Below, in pieces: positions 55,243 to 63,742 of a DNA stretch of 64,000 bases. The first letter of the stretch is position 1; each line of letters begins with the position of its first letter. The notes beneath the pieces were generated by a model, which worked only from the letters and a program-made list of their open reading frames with translations, had not been told where the DNA came from and searched no databases. Position numbers and translations under genes: made by a program. The DNA is from Streptomyces hiroshimensis (lineage in GTDB: Bacteria; Actinomycetota; Actinomycetes; Streptomycetales; Streptomycetaceae), in contig NZ_BMUT01000001.1 of the NCBI RefSeq assembly GCF_014650335.1, forward strand, positions 673,037-737,036, in the 5' to 3' direction.

Positions 55243-56562
55243 ATGAGCCCGGATGCGATGCTCACGCATTTCGTCGGCGCAGCGGCCGTCGTGATCGTGG
55301 TCGCCCATGGTGCCGGCCGGCTGGCGCGGTGGCTGCGCCAACCCGTGATCGTGGGGCAGCTGGTCGCCGGAATCGCCCTGGGGCCGACGCTGCTCGGCGC
55401 CGTGGCCCCCGCCGCGGCACGGCAGCTCTTCCCGTCCGAGATCGAACCGATGCTCAACGCGCTCTCCCAGCTCGCGCTGATCGTCTTCCTCTTCGCGGTG
55501 GGGTACGAGCTCGACCTCTCGATCCTCAAGCAGCGCGCGCGGACGGTGGTGACGGTGTCGCTCGCGGCCTTCCTCGTGCCCATGGCCACGGGCACCGGAG
55601 CAGCGCTGCTCTTCCGCGACGAACTGACGCGGCTCGGTGCGCCCGCCGGCATGCCGGTCTCCGCCGTGCTGTTCCTGGGCGTGGCGCTCTCGATCACCGC
55701 GGTGCCGGTCCTGACCGCCATAGTCCGGGAGAACGGGCTGGCCGGAACGCTGCCCGGCGTGATCGCCGTGTCCGCTGCCGGACTCATCGACGTGATGGGC
55801 TGGACGGTGCTCGTCGGCGCCCTGCTCGACGCCGGCGGGCACGGCGGTGAGCCCCGTGGCGCACTGCAATTGGTGCTCGGGCTGCTCTACGCCGCGGTGA
55901 TGCTGCTCGGAGCGCGACCGCTGCTGCGCCGGTTGCTGTGGGGCCGTCATCTGGATGCCTCGTACCGTCTGGCGGTGCTGGTGGGTTTCGCCTGTGCCTC
56001 GGCCTGGGCGACCAGTGCCCTGGGCCTGCACGTGATCTTCGGTGCCCTGCTGGCCGGCGTGGTGGTCCCACGGGAGGCCGACGGGACCCTCGACGCCGAG
56101 CTGGTGCGGCCGCTCAACGACGTCTCAGGTCTGCTGCTGCCGTTCTTCTTCGTCATCTCGGGCAGCCGGGTATCGGTCGGCTCGCTGAACGAAGCGGGTC
56201 TCGTCGCCCTGGTGGTGGCCACCTCGCTCGCGGTGCTGGCCAAGGTGGGCAGCGGACTGGGTGCTGCGAGGCTCTGCGGAGTGGGGCGCGACGACGCCCG
56301 CACCATCGGCGTGCTGCTGAGCGCCCGGGGCCTCACCGAGCTGATCGCGCTCAACGCCGGCCTGCAAGCCGGGCTGATCACCGGGCGGCTGTACGCGGTG
56401 TTCGTCCTCATGGCCCTGGTCACCACGGTCGCGACGCAGCCGCTGCTCGCCCTGGTGCGGTGGCTGGCCGGCCGCACCCGGCCGCCCGCGAGGGACGGGG
56501 GGTACGGGGACAGCCCCGACCGGGCCGGGCCGGTCACGGCCCCCAGTCCGGGTTCCGGCTGA
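55243..56562 (+). CDS. Cation/proton antiporter (CPA2, Kef type)
   Basis: Protein of 439 aa with about 12 hydrophobic helices. QPVIVGQLVAGIALGPTLLG, FLFAVGYELDLSILKQ, VLFLGVALSITAVPVLTAIV and LLPFFFVISGSRVSVGSL are typical of Na+(K+)/H+ exchangers of the CPA2 group; no RCK/TrkA-N domain follows. It exchanges monovalent cations for protons. It sits between the two halves of the conflict locus on the opposite strand; it could be an unrelated insertion or a membrane component tied to them by the shared repeat region. Confidence 0.92.
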   Translation: MSPDAMLTHFVGAAAVVIVVAHGAGRLARWLRQPVIVGQLVAGIALGPTLLGAVAPAAARQLFPSEIEPMLNALSQLALIVFLFAVGYELDLSILKQRARTVVTVSLAAFLVPMATGTGAALLFRDELTRLGAPAGMPVSAVLFLGVALSITAVPVLTAIVRENGLAGTLPGVIAVSAAGLIDVMGWTVLVGALLDAGGHGGEPRGALQLVLGLLYAAVMLLGARPLLRRLLWGRHLDASYRLAVLVGFACASAWATSALGLHVIFGALLAGVVVPREADGTLDAELVRPLNDVSGLLLPFFFVISGSRVSVGSLNEAGLVALVVATSLAVLAKVGSGLGAARLCGVGRDDARTIGVLLSARGLTELIALNAGLQAGLITGRLYAVFVLMALVTTVATQPLLALVRWLAGRTRPPARDGGYGDSPDRAGPVTAPSPGSG

Positions 56563-56644
56563 CCGGGGGCCTCCCGGCGGTCCCGGGGCCGGGCCCGATC
56601 CTGGTCCCGGTCCCGGGACCGCCCGGCCCTGCGGACGCGGGAGC

Positions 56645-56707
56645 CACACCAGTCATACCAGTCACACCAGCTACAGCGGCTACGCCAGCTACACCGTCTA
56701 CAGCGGC
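56645..56707. repeat. 9-bp tandem repeat spanning the FxsT-like gene stop
   Basis: Seven imperfect units (CACACCAGT, CATACCAGT, TACAGCGGC and similar). The TAG stop of the minus-strand gene (56698-56700) lies inside. Confidence 0.8.
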
Positions 56708-59700
56708 ATCGGCGCGATATCGCATTCGATGCGCCGGTGTGCCTTGACGGCCTCCAGCCAGTAGTGCCCGGCCCGGACGCATCGCGACAGCGTGTCCACC
56801 GCCTTCGTGTGCAGTGCGTCGGCCTCCTGGGTCCGCCCCAGAGCCCGCAGGTCCAGCGCGAGATTGGCCCGGCAGCACTGGGTGACCGGATGGTCCGGCC
56901 CGCAGACCTCCTCCAACTCCCCGAGTGCGGCGGAATCCACGGCATGCGCGGCGGCGAAGTCGAGGCGTGCGTAGTGGTTGTTGGCCACACCGAGGTCACC
57001 GATCAGCGTGGTGACGTGCCGGTCGCCCAGGGTGGCACGCAACCGCCTGCCCGCCTCGCCGTCCAGTTCCTCGGCCTTCGCGTGACGCCCCAGGGCCCGC
57101 TCCGTCCCCGCCAGGTTGAGCATGGCGGCGAGGGCGAAGGGGTGGTTCTCGCCGAGCGTGGCGCGGTACCGGCGGACGGTGTCCTCGCCGAGCTCCTGCG
57201 CGGACTCCAGATCTCCCTGGAGCCGCCGGTCGACGGATACGTTCATCGCCGTGGCGAGGGTGTCCCGGAAGTCCAGGCCGTACCGGTCGGTGAACCGCTT
57301 GAGAGTCTCCTCGCTCAGCTCGGCGGCCTCCGCCAGCGATCCGTCACGACGACGGCACACGGCCAGATTGCGTGCCGCACGCACGGTGGCGGCGTTGTCG
57401 ACGCCGTTGACCGAGGCCATCACCCGGTAGGTCTCCTCCTGGAGCTTGCGGGCGGCGGGATAGTCGCCGCTCTCACGGATGTCGATGGCCAGTCCGTTGA
57501 GCGTGTTGAGGGTGAGGCCGCTGTTGGGCCCGTACAGCAGCTCCCACTGCCGCACGGTCTCCTCGTCCAGCTCCCTGGCCTTGGCGAACTCGCCGCAGAG
57601 CCGCAGCGACACCCCGTAGCTGTGAGCGGCCTGGAGCGCCCCGGGGTCCTCCGGGCCGAACAGGTCCAGGGCCCGGCCGGTGGCCTCGACGTCGAGGTCA
57701 CGTGCGGCGTGGAAGTCCCCGCGGTAGCGCAGCGCACCCGCCATCTGCCACATGGAGTCGATGAGCTCCTCCTCGGGCACCCCGGGGCGCCGGGAGATCT
57801 CCAGCGCCTGCTCGTTGAGCGTGTGCGCCTCCTCGCCGATGCCCAGCAACCGCAGGAAATAGGCCAGGAGTTTGCCCATCTGCAGGACCTGGGTGTCCTC
57901 CTCGCCCGACTGGCCGAGCCAGGCGGTCCACGCCTCGCGGGCGAGCGACGCACCGGTCTCGTGCGCACCCCAGTAGTAGAGGTAGAAGACGATGTCGTTG
58001 ATGAGCTCGCGGACCCACGGATCCTCGCTGTGGACGGCCCCGGAGACGATGACGTGCGGCAGCAGGCTCTGGTACGCGCCCCACTGGTCGGAAGCGTGCG
58101 GAGCACCCGGTTTGGCCGCCGCGAGCAGGACGTGCGCGGCGTGGCGCGTTTGGGCGGCCTTCTCCGGGGTCATGGCCTCCAGCAGGACGGCCTGCATCAG
58201 CCGGTGCATCTGCAGGGTGCCCGTACCGTGGTCGAGTTTGATGAGCGAGAGCCGGTTGAGGTCGCGGGTGGCGCGGCCGATGAGCACGGGGTTGCGCAGC
58301 ACCGGGTCGAGTTCCGGCGAGATCTCGATGGCGCGGGAGGCGCGCAACGCCGAGATCGGGATCGGCTCCGGCGACATGCAGGCGCAGATGTCCAGCAACT
58401 GGCGGGAGGCGGGGTTCGACCCGGCGAGGCTCTCCAGCGAGATGTTCCAGGCCGCGGCCACCGAGACCGGATAGTCGGGTGCGGGATCGAGGTGGAGGAT
58501 GCCCGGGGTGCGTTGCTCCAGCAGCTCGACGTACTCGGCCACCGGCATGCCCGTGGCGGCGATCCAGGCGCCGGCCTGCTCCACGGCCAGCGGCAGGTCC
58601 CCGAGCGCCTCGGCCAGCCGGTCGGCGTCCTGCGCGTTCATGGAGCGGGCCCGCCGCTGGAGCAGCGCCACGCTCTCCGCCCGGGTGAACACGTCCACGC
58701 TGAGCGGGGGGACGATCCGCTCCCACTCGCGGTTGCGCGAGGTGATCAGGATCTTGCCGGGGCCGTCGGTGGGGAAATAGCGGCGTACGACGTCGATGTC
58801 CTCGGCGTTGTCGAACACCAGGAGCCAGTTGTCGTACGGCTTTCCGCTGCGCAGCGCCTCACGGACCGCCGGGACGGTGGTGTTGGCCTGCGGGCCGACC
58901 TCGAGACCGAGACGCCGGGCGAGCTGCGAGAGGGCCCCGAGGATCAGGCTCTCCTGCTCCGCGGGAATCCACCAGACGACGTTGTACTCGTGGCTGTGGC
59001 GGTAGATGTACTCGATGGCCAGCTGGGACTTGCCCACCCCGCCCATGCCGTGCAGCGCCTGCGGCAGCACGGCGGTGGTTCCGTCGCCGCGCAGCTGCTC
59101 CTCGATCTCCCGGAGCAGGCTCTCGCGGCCGGTGAAGTTGGGGTTCTTCTGCGGGACGTTTCCCATGACCGCGGGCCGGCCGGTCCGGGTGATCCAGGTC
59201 TCCGAAGTGTCGCGCTCCATCTGTGGCTCAGCCTTCCGGTCCTCGGTGATCTGGGATGTCGGGTGCACAACGTCTCCTGGAATTTCAGGCGTGCCGGAGG
59301 GGTCCGGGTCTTTCGCCTCATGCATGCCCAGCGAAGAATCTTCGTTACCCCCTGAGCGTTCTTCGTTACTCCCCGGGCGCGCGCCCGGTGTGTCCCCGAG
59401 GGAGCCCAGCTCCGCCGCCGCGCGCCGGGCGAGCTCCGCGACGCGCCGGGTGTACGGACCGGACAGCGCGCGCAGCACGGCCATCTCCACCCGGAGCCAG
59501 GCCTGTCCGGCCTCGGAGACCTCGGGCAGGGCGACCGAGTCCGGTGCGCGCAGGACGGCCTTGAGCCGCCCGCCCCGTTCGCGGCCGTCCCGCAGTTCCG
59601 CGAAGTTCGCGACGACCCGGGCGAGCTGGCTCCTGGTGTCGAGGGCGAGCAGGGCCTCGCGGATGCCGTTCGCGAAGTCGGGACCGCCCTGATCAGGGGT

Positions 59701-61149
59701 GCGCCAGTCGATCAGCCCGCCCATGAGGATCTCCGAGAGGTGATCGGGCGACGCCTGCGGCAGCATGCGGTGCCGCAGTTGTTCGATCAGGTTGAACTCG
59801 AAGGGCAGGGCGGCGATATGGGTGGCGAGCTGCCGCGCCGTCGGGGTGGCCAGGGAGGCGAACCGGCGCACGGCGCGGGCCGCCGCGGCGGGTGAGTCGG
59901 TCCGGGGGGTGCGCAGGCCGGGGGCCGCGGCGGCGGTCGGCAGTTCATCGGGGAAGATCACCGGCAGTTGCCGGACCAGCCCCGACTCCCCGGTCACCAG
60001 CTCGGCCCAGAGTTCGAAGGCGGCCGGATTCAGGCTCAGGACGGGGACGGGGAGCATCCGGCCGGGGCCGGCCGCGGACGGCATGGGGCGGGTCGGATCG
60101 CCGCCGACGGACGGATCCCCGTAGCCCATGGCCCGGTTGGACGCGCCGAAGCCGCCCGACTCCAGCCGGCCCGGGCGGGGGCGGACGGAGGAGCGGTGCC
60201 AGAGGTAGGTGGGCAGCAGATGCACCAGTGCGGTGGGACCCGCCTCGGATAACCGGTGCAGGAGCCGCTGCGCTCCGGCTGCCGTCCACTCCGCTCCGAG
60301 GCCGTCGGTCACCAGCAGGAACACCCGGGTGCCCCGGCCGTCGATCAACTCGGCGGGATCCGCCGTGCGATGCCCGGGCAGCCGCAGGGCGGCCCGGTCG
60401 GGCGCGAGGGTCAGGCGGACGGTGCGCACGTCACGGAAGGCACCGCTGCGCTGCGCCTCGGTCGCGATCCGCTCCACTTCCCGGGCCCAGACCGGCATCG
60501 TCGGCCCGTCGTCCGCGAGCACCACCAGATCGAACGCCCGCTCCGGCTCGGGCCGCAGGTACGGCATCCACAGTCCGTCGATGATGCCGTGCCGGGCGGT
60601 GCGTTCCTCGTCCAGCTCCGTCCGGTGCCGGGAGGGGACCCGGTGGCCGAGCCGGTGAAGTGCCTTGGCGAGGAGCGACTGGTTCCGCTGGTTGCGCTGG
60701 TTCCGTACGACGGGGACGGCAGCAGCCGGATCCTCCGGTGGAGCAGAGGAGTCGGCACCCACCGCGACCGGCACCTCGGCCACGTACGGTGCCGGCTCCG
60801 GATCCGCCGGGGGCGCACTGCCGGTCGCAGTCGCCGCCGGAGCCGGTGTCGGTTCCTCGGCCGCGGCAGGGGGCATCACGCTCGCCGGAGCAGGCGCTTG
60901 CGCCGTGCGTGCGCTGCCGCCGGCCGGCGGGTGAGGAGGGTCGTGGGCCGAAGGGCCGACGGGGGAGTGCTCCAGCCAGGCCGCGGTCAGCCAGACGGCA
61001 TCGGCGTATTCCCGCCACTCCGCTTCCTGCCACCCCGGTTCCTGCCACTCCGGCTGCCCGGTGCCGGCGCCCGGGCCGTCCGGACGGGCCGGGCGATCCT
61101 CCTGTGCATCACCGGGGAGGGAGTCTCGCTCTCTGGGCGTCCCGGTCAT
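56698..61149 (-). CDS. fxsT: SAV_2336-type vWA-like + NB-ARC + TPR protein (FxSxx-COOH system TPR protein); TTA codon
   Basis: Protein of 1483 aa. After a Pro/Ala-rich start, residues about 200-560 form the SAV_2336 N-terminal-type domain, with a vWA-like strand VVLADDGPTM (213-217, a degenerate metal site) and LLVTDGLG. Residues about 660-1000 are an NB-ARC STAND ATPase: GMGGVGKSQLA (Lys707), WLLVFDNAED (Walker B), ILITSRNREW and GDLPLAVEQAGAWI. Residues about 1010-1470 are TPR repeats (GRTQEADALH, GRHAKAEELDGEA). STAND proteins of this layout sense a ligand through the repeats, oligomerise with ATP and switch on effectors. Leu300 is TTA (60250-60252). Its ATG shares a base with the MoxR stop (TGATG). 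Confidence 0.88.
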   Translation of the reverse strand: MTGTPRERDSLPGDAQEDRPARPDGPGAGTGQPEWQEPGWQEAEWREYADAVWLTAAWLEHSPVGPSAHDPPHPPAGGSARTAQAPAPASVMPPAAAEEPTPAPAATATGSAPPADPEPAPYVAEVPVAVGADSSAPPEDPAAAVPVVRNQRNQRNQSLLAKALHRLGHRVPSRHRTELDEERTARHGIIDGLWMPYLRPEPERAFDLVVLADDGPTMPVWAREVERIATEAQRSGAFRDVRTVRLTLAPDRAALRLPGHRTADPAELIDGRGTRVFLLVTDGLGAEWTAAGAQRLLHRLSEAGPTALVHLLPTYLWHRSSVRPRPGRLESGGFGASNRAMGYGDPSVGGDPTRPMPSAAGPGRMLPVPVLSLNPAAFELWAELVTGESGLVRQLPVIFPDELPTAAAAPGLRTPRTDSPAAAARAVRRFASLATPTARQLATHIAALPFEFNLIEQLRHRMLPQASPDHLSEILMGGLIDWRTPDQGGPDFANGIREALLALDTRSQLARVVANFAELRDGRERGGRLKAVLRAPDSVALPEVSEAGQAWLRVEMAVLRALSGPYTRRVAELARRAAAELGSLGDTPGARPGSNEERSGGNEDSSLGMHEAKDPDPSGTPEIPGDVVHPTSQITEDRKAEPQMERDTSETWITRTGRPAVMGNVPQKNPNFTGRESLLREIEEQLRGDGTTAVLPQALHGMGGVGKSQLAIEYIYRHSHEYNVVWWIPAEQESLILGALSQLARRLGLEVGPQANTTVPAVREALRSGKPYDNWLLVFDNAEDIDVVRRYFPTDGPGKILITSRNREWERIVPPLSVDVFTRAESVALLQRRARSMNAQDADRLAEALGDLPLAVEQAGAWIAATGMPVAEYVELLEQRTPGILHLDPAPDYPVSVAAAWNISLESLAGSNPASRQLLDICACMSPEPIPISALRASRAIEISPELDPVLRNPVLIGRATRDLNRLSLIKLDHGTGTLQMHRLMQAVLLEAMTPEKAAQTRHAAHVLLAAAKPGAPHASDQWGAYQSLLPHVIVSGAVHSEDPWVRELINDIVFYLYYWGAHETGASLAREAWTAWLGQSGEEDTQVLQMGKLLAYFLRLLGIGEEAHTLNEQALEISRRPGVPEEELIDSMWQMAGALRYRGDFHAARDLDVEATGRALDLFGPEDPGALQAAHSYGVSLRLCGEFAKARELDEETVRQWELLYGPNSGLTLNTLNGLAIDIRESGDYPAARKLQEETYRVMASVNGVDNAATVRAARNLAVCRRRDGSLAEAAELSEETLKRFTDRYGLDFRDTLATAMNVSVDRRLQGDLESAQELGEDTVRRYRATLGENHPFALAAMLNLAGTERALGRHAKAEELDGEAGRRLRATLGDRHVTTLIGDLGVANNHYARLDFAAAHAVDSAALGELEEVCGPDHPVTQCCRANLALDLRALGRTQEADALHTKAVDTLSRCVRAGHYWLEAVKAHRRIECDIAPMPL

Positions 61150-62273
61150 CAGCGGCCTTTCGCGAGGTCGCGCAGGAGTATCTCGATGAGCTTACGCCCG
61201 GCCTCGTCGTCGTGAAAACCGCCCGATGCGATCAACTGCACGGCGTTCAGGAGCTGGTCGACGGTCTGCGTACCACCGGCGGCCACGCTCTTCTCGAAGT
61301 GGTCCAGGAGTCCCTCGATGCCCTCCGGCCTGCGCCGCAGATGACTGACCACAATGGACACCAGCTGCTCACGGCTGGGCGGGCGCAGCTCCAGGGGCAG
61401 GCACCGGCGCCGGAAGGCGGCGGGGAACTCCCGCTCGCCGTTGCTGGTGATGATCACGACGGGGAACTCCCGGCACTCGACCCGGCCGCCGTGGACCACG
61501 GCCCGGCCGCCCGGGTCGTCGGTGACGACCACGGTCTCCCGCTGCGGGCTGCGGACGAGCTCGGGAATGTCGTAGCAGCCGTTCTCCATCACGTGGAGCA
61601 GGTCGTTGGGCAGGTCGATGTCGCTCTTGTCCAGCTCGTCCACCAGCAGCACGCGGGGACGCTCGTAGGCGAGCAGGGCGGTGCCGAGGGGGCCGAGGGT
61701 GACGTAGTCGCCGATTTCGGGGGCCTCCTCCCGCTCCTCGCCCGCCCGCCAGGCCGCGATCGCCTGGGCCCGGCCGATGGAGTCGTAGGCGTAGAGGCCG
61801 TCCTTGAGCGTGGTGCGGCTGACGACGGACCAGGGCAGGACCCGGCCCAGGCCCAGCTCCCGCGCCACCAGATAGGCGAGGGTGGACTTGCCCACGCCCG
61901 GAGGCCCGCTGACCAGGATCGGCCGGCGCAGCAGCAGCGCGGCATTGACCAGGTCGACCTCCTCCTCCCGTAACTGCGGCCTGGCCCCGGCGGTGCCCAG
62001 GCGCCGCTCGGTGGCCCGGGGGTCGTCGCCGGGCGGCGGCTGGAGCGGCTCGCCGCCGAACTCGCGCCAGGGCGGCGGCGCGGGCAGAGGGGCAGGCGTC
62101 CCGGAGGGGGCGTCCCCCGTAGCGTGGAAGATCCGCCAGCCGGGCGGTGCGGACGCCGCGGGCGAGGCGCCGCGGCTCCCGGGCATCCGCAGGGGATCCG
62201 GCATCCGCAGGGGATCCTGCTCGTGCGGGCCCTCCGCCCTGCGGGGATTCCCCGCTGCCCCCGTCTCCGTCAT
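61149..62273 (-). CDS. MoxR-type AAA+ ATPase of a VMAP system; TTA codon
   Basis: Protein of 374 aa. A Pro-rich N-terminal tail (about 90 residues) precedes the AAA+ core: Walker A GPPGVGKS (Lys129), Walker B VLLVDELDKSD, sensor 1 VVIITSNGEREFP and the arginine finger region AFRRRCLPLEL. MoxR ATPases with vWA partners act as chaperone-like switches; in this context it links VMAP sensing to effector activation. Leu101 is TTA (61971-61973). Overlaps the VMAP gene by 4 bp (ATGA) and the FxsT-like gene by 1 bp (TGATG), so the three are coupled. Confidence 0.92.
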   Translation of the reverse strand: MTETGAAGNPRRAEGPHEQDPLRMPDPLRMPGSRGASPAASAPPGWRIFHATGDAPSGTPAPLPAPPPWREFGGEPLQPPPGDDPRATERRLGTAGARPQLREEEVDLVNAALLLRRPILVSGPPGVGKSTLAYLVARELGLGRVLPWSVVSRTTLKDGLYAYDSIGRAQAIAAWRAGEEREEAPEIGDYVTLGPLGTALLAYERPRVLLVDELDKSDIDLPNDLLHVMENGCYDIPELVRSPQRETVVVTDDPGGRAVVHGGRVECREFPVVIITSNGEREFPAAFRRRCLPLELRPPSREQLVSIVVSHLRRRPEGIEGLLDHFEKSVAAGGTQTVDQLLNAVQLIASGGFHDDEAGRKLIEILLRDLAKGR

Positions 62274-63742
62274 GCCGGAACCTCCTCGTCCTCGTGGTCA
62301 TGCACGGCGTCCCGGTCGACGAGCCGGTACGGGTCGTCCCACAGGACCGCTATATGCCTGCCCAGCTGGCCGGCTCCGTCCGCATCGGCCGCCGCGGCGA
62401 TCCGCTCCCGGTACACCTGATACGGCAGCCGGCGGACCGCATGCGACAGCAGCTGCCGGACCGTGGCACCGGTCTCCGCGGGCCAGCTCTCCCTGCGGTC
62501 CCAGATGGCGACACCGATCCCCTCGTACACCGCCTCCCGCAGCGCGGGCAGCGCCTGCCCCTCCACCGCCGCCCCCCGCAGCTCGACCACGGCGATCCTG
62601 CCGTCGGCGCGCAGCCCGGCCAGCCAGTCGGCCCGGCCGGAATCCTGCTGCCGCCAGATCAGACGCTGCGCGATGTCCCCGCTGTGCGCGACCTTCCAGC
62701 GCTCGCGCCACAGCCGCATCTGGCGCGAGCTCGCGTTGCGCATCCGCTCCAGGCTGCGCAGGTGCACGCCGTACGCCAGCCCCAGCGGAAGCGGGGAAGC
62801 GCCGCCCTCCGCCACGTCCAGGGCCGCCATGTCGAGGTTCAGCAGGTGGAACGGAAGGATGAACTCCACGTACGCGGGGATCTCGTGATCCGATTCCGGG
62901 GTCTGCGCCCACAGCGCGTCCCCCCGGGCGAGGGCCTGGCCGACCGCCCGGTGCAGCTGGTGCGGCGCGACGGTCACGCAGTCGCCCTGCCGGGGCGCCC
63001 AGACCCCGGCGACGTCGTTGATCCAGTGCCGCACATGGATCTCGCCGGTGCCGTCGCCGGCGGGCTCGACCATGACCACCAGGCATTTGGGGACCGAGGG
63101 GTCGCTCCGGCCCTCCGCCATCTCGGCGCGGCGCGCGGCGAGGGCGGCGGCCCCGCCCTGCGATCCCGCCCAGTCCTCGCAGGCGGGCCTCAGCCGCTGC
63201 GCCAGCTGTCCGTTCACCTGGGCGGCGCATTCCAGAAGGACCACCGCGGGGGGCACCCCGTCGGGCTGTGCCGCGTGATCCAGGAGCTCGTCGAAGAGCG
63301 CGGGGGCCGCCAGGTCGGCAGGCAGGTCCAGCCCGGTCCACCGGGCCGTGAGGTCCCGGAGCCTCCGGGACTCGGCCTCCGTGAGCTTCCGCAGCACCTC
63401 CCGTACCTGGGCCTCGGTGTGCTCCTCGAAGAGACCGGCCGGCAGCACGGGCGGGGAGAGCGCGCGCAAGAGGTCGTCGGCCGCGGCGTCGCCGCACAGC
63501 AGGCGCACGGCACTGGTGAGCGCGTCGACCCCCCGGGGCTGCGACAGCGCGCCACGGGCGATGCCGAGGAGGTCGGACCGGATGGTCTTGCGAAGGCACT
63601 CGACCGGCTTGGCCAGGCCGTCGCTGACGAGCTCCGCGAACCAGACCCGCTGATCGGGATCGCTCGCGAACTCCAGCTCGGACAGCAGCGTGACCGCACT
63701 GCTCAGGACTGCGACATGGACCGGTGGTGTTCTGTCGTGCAC
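62270..63742 (-). CDS. VMAP protein (vWA-MoxR associated) with N-terminal effector-associated domain
   Basis: Protein of 490 aa from a GTG (ribosome site GGGAAGG). Residues about 10-85 are a small helical domain with F-A-S-D-P-D-Q-R (25-32), a following RSDLLGIARGAL and PRGVDALTSAVRLL, matching the C-terminal domain of the caspase at 52738-53844. The C-terminal half fits VMAP-C (AYVEFILPFHLLNLDMAAL, RRESWPAETGATVRQLLSHAV). VMAP proteins, with MoxR and vWA partners, form ternary conflict systems with protease effectors. It has no TTA codon, unlike the two genes behind it. Confidence 0.82.
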   Translation of the reverse strand: MHDRTPPVHVAVLSSAVTLLSELEFASDPDQRVWFAELVSDGLAKPVECLRKTIRSDLLGIARGALSQPRGVDALTSAVRLLCGDAAADDLLRALSPPVLPAGLFEEHTEAQVREVLRKLTEAESRRLRDLTARWTGLDLPADLAAPALFDELLDHAAQPDGVPPAVVLLECAAQVNGQLAQRLRPACEDWAGSQGGAAALAARRAEMAEGRSDPSVPKCLVVMVEPAGDGTGEIHVRHWINDVAGVWAPRQGDCVTVAPHQLHRAVGQALARGDALWAQTPESDHEIPAYVEFILPFHLLNLDMAALDVAEGGASPLPLGLAYGVHLRSLERMRNASSRQMRLWRERWKVAHSGDIAQRLIWRQQDSGRADWLAGLRADGRIAVVELRGAAVEGQALPALREAVYEGIGVAIWDRRESWPAETGATVRQLLSHAVRRLPYQVYRERIAAAADADGAGQLGRHIAVLWDDPYRLVDRDAVHDHEDEEVPA

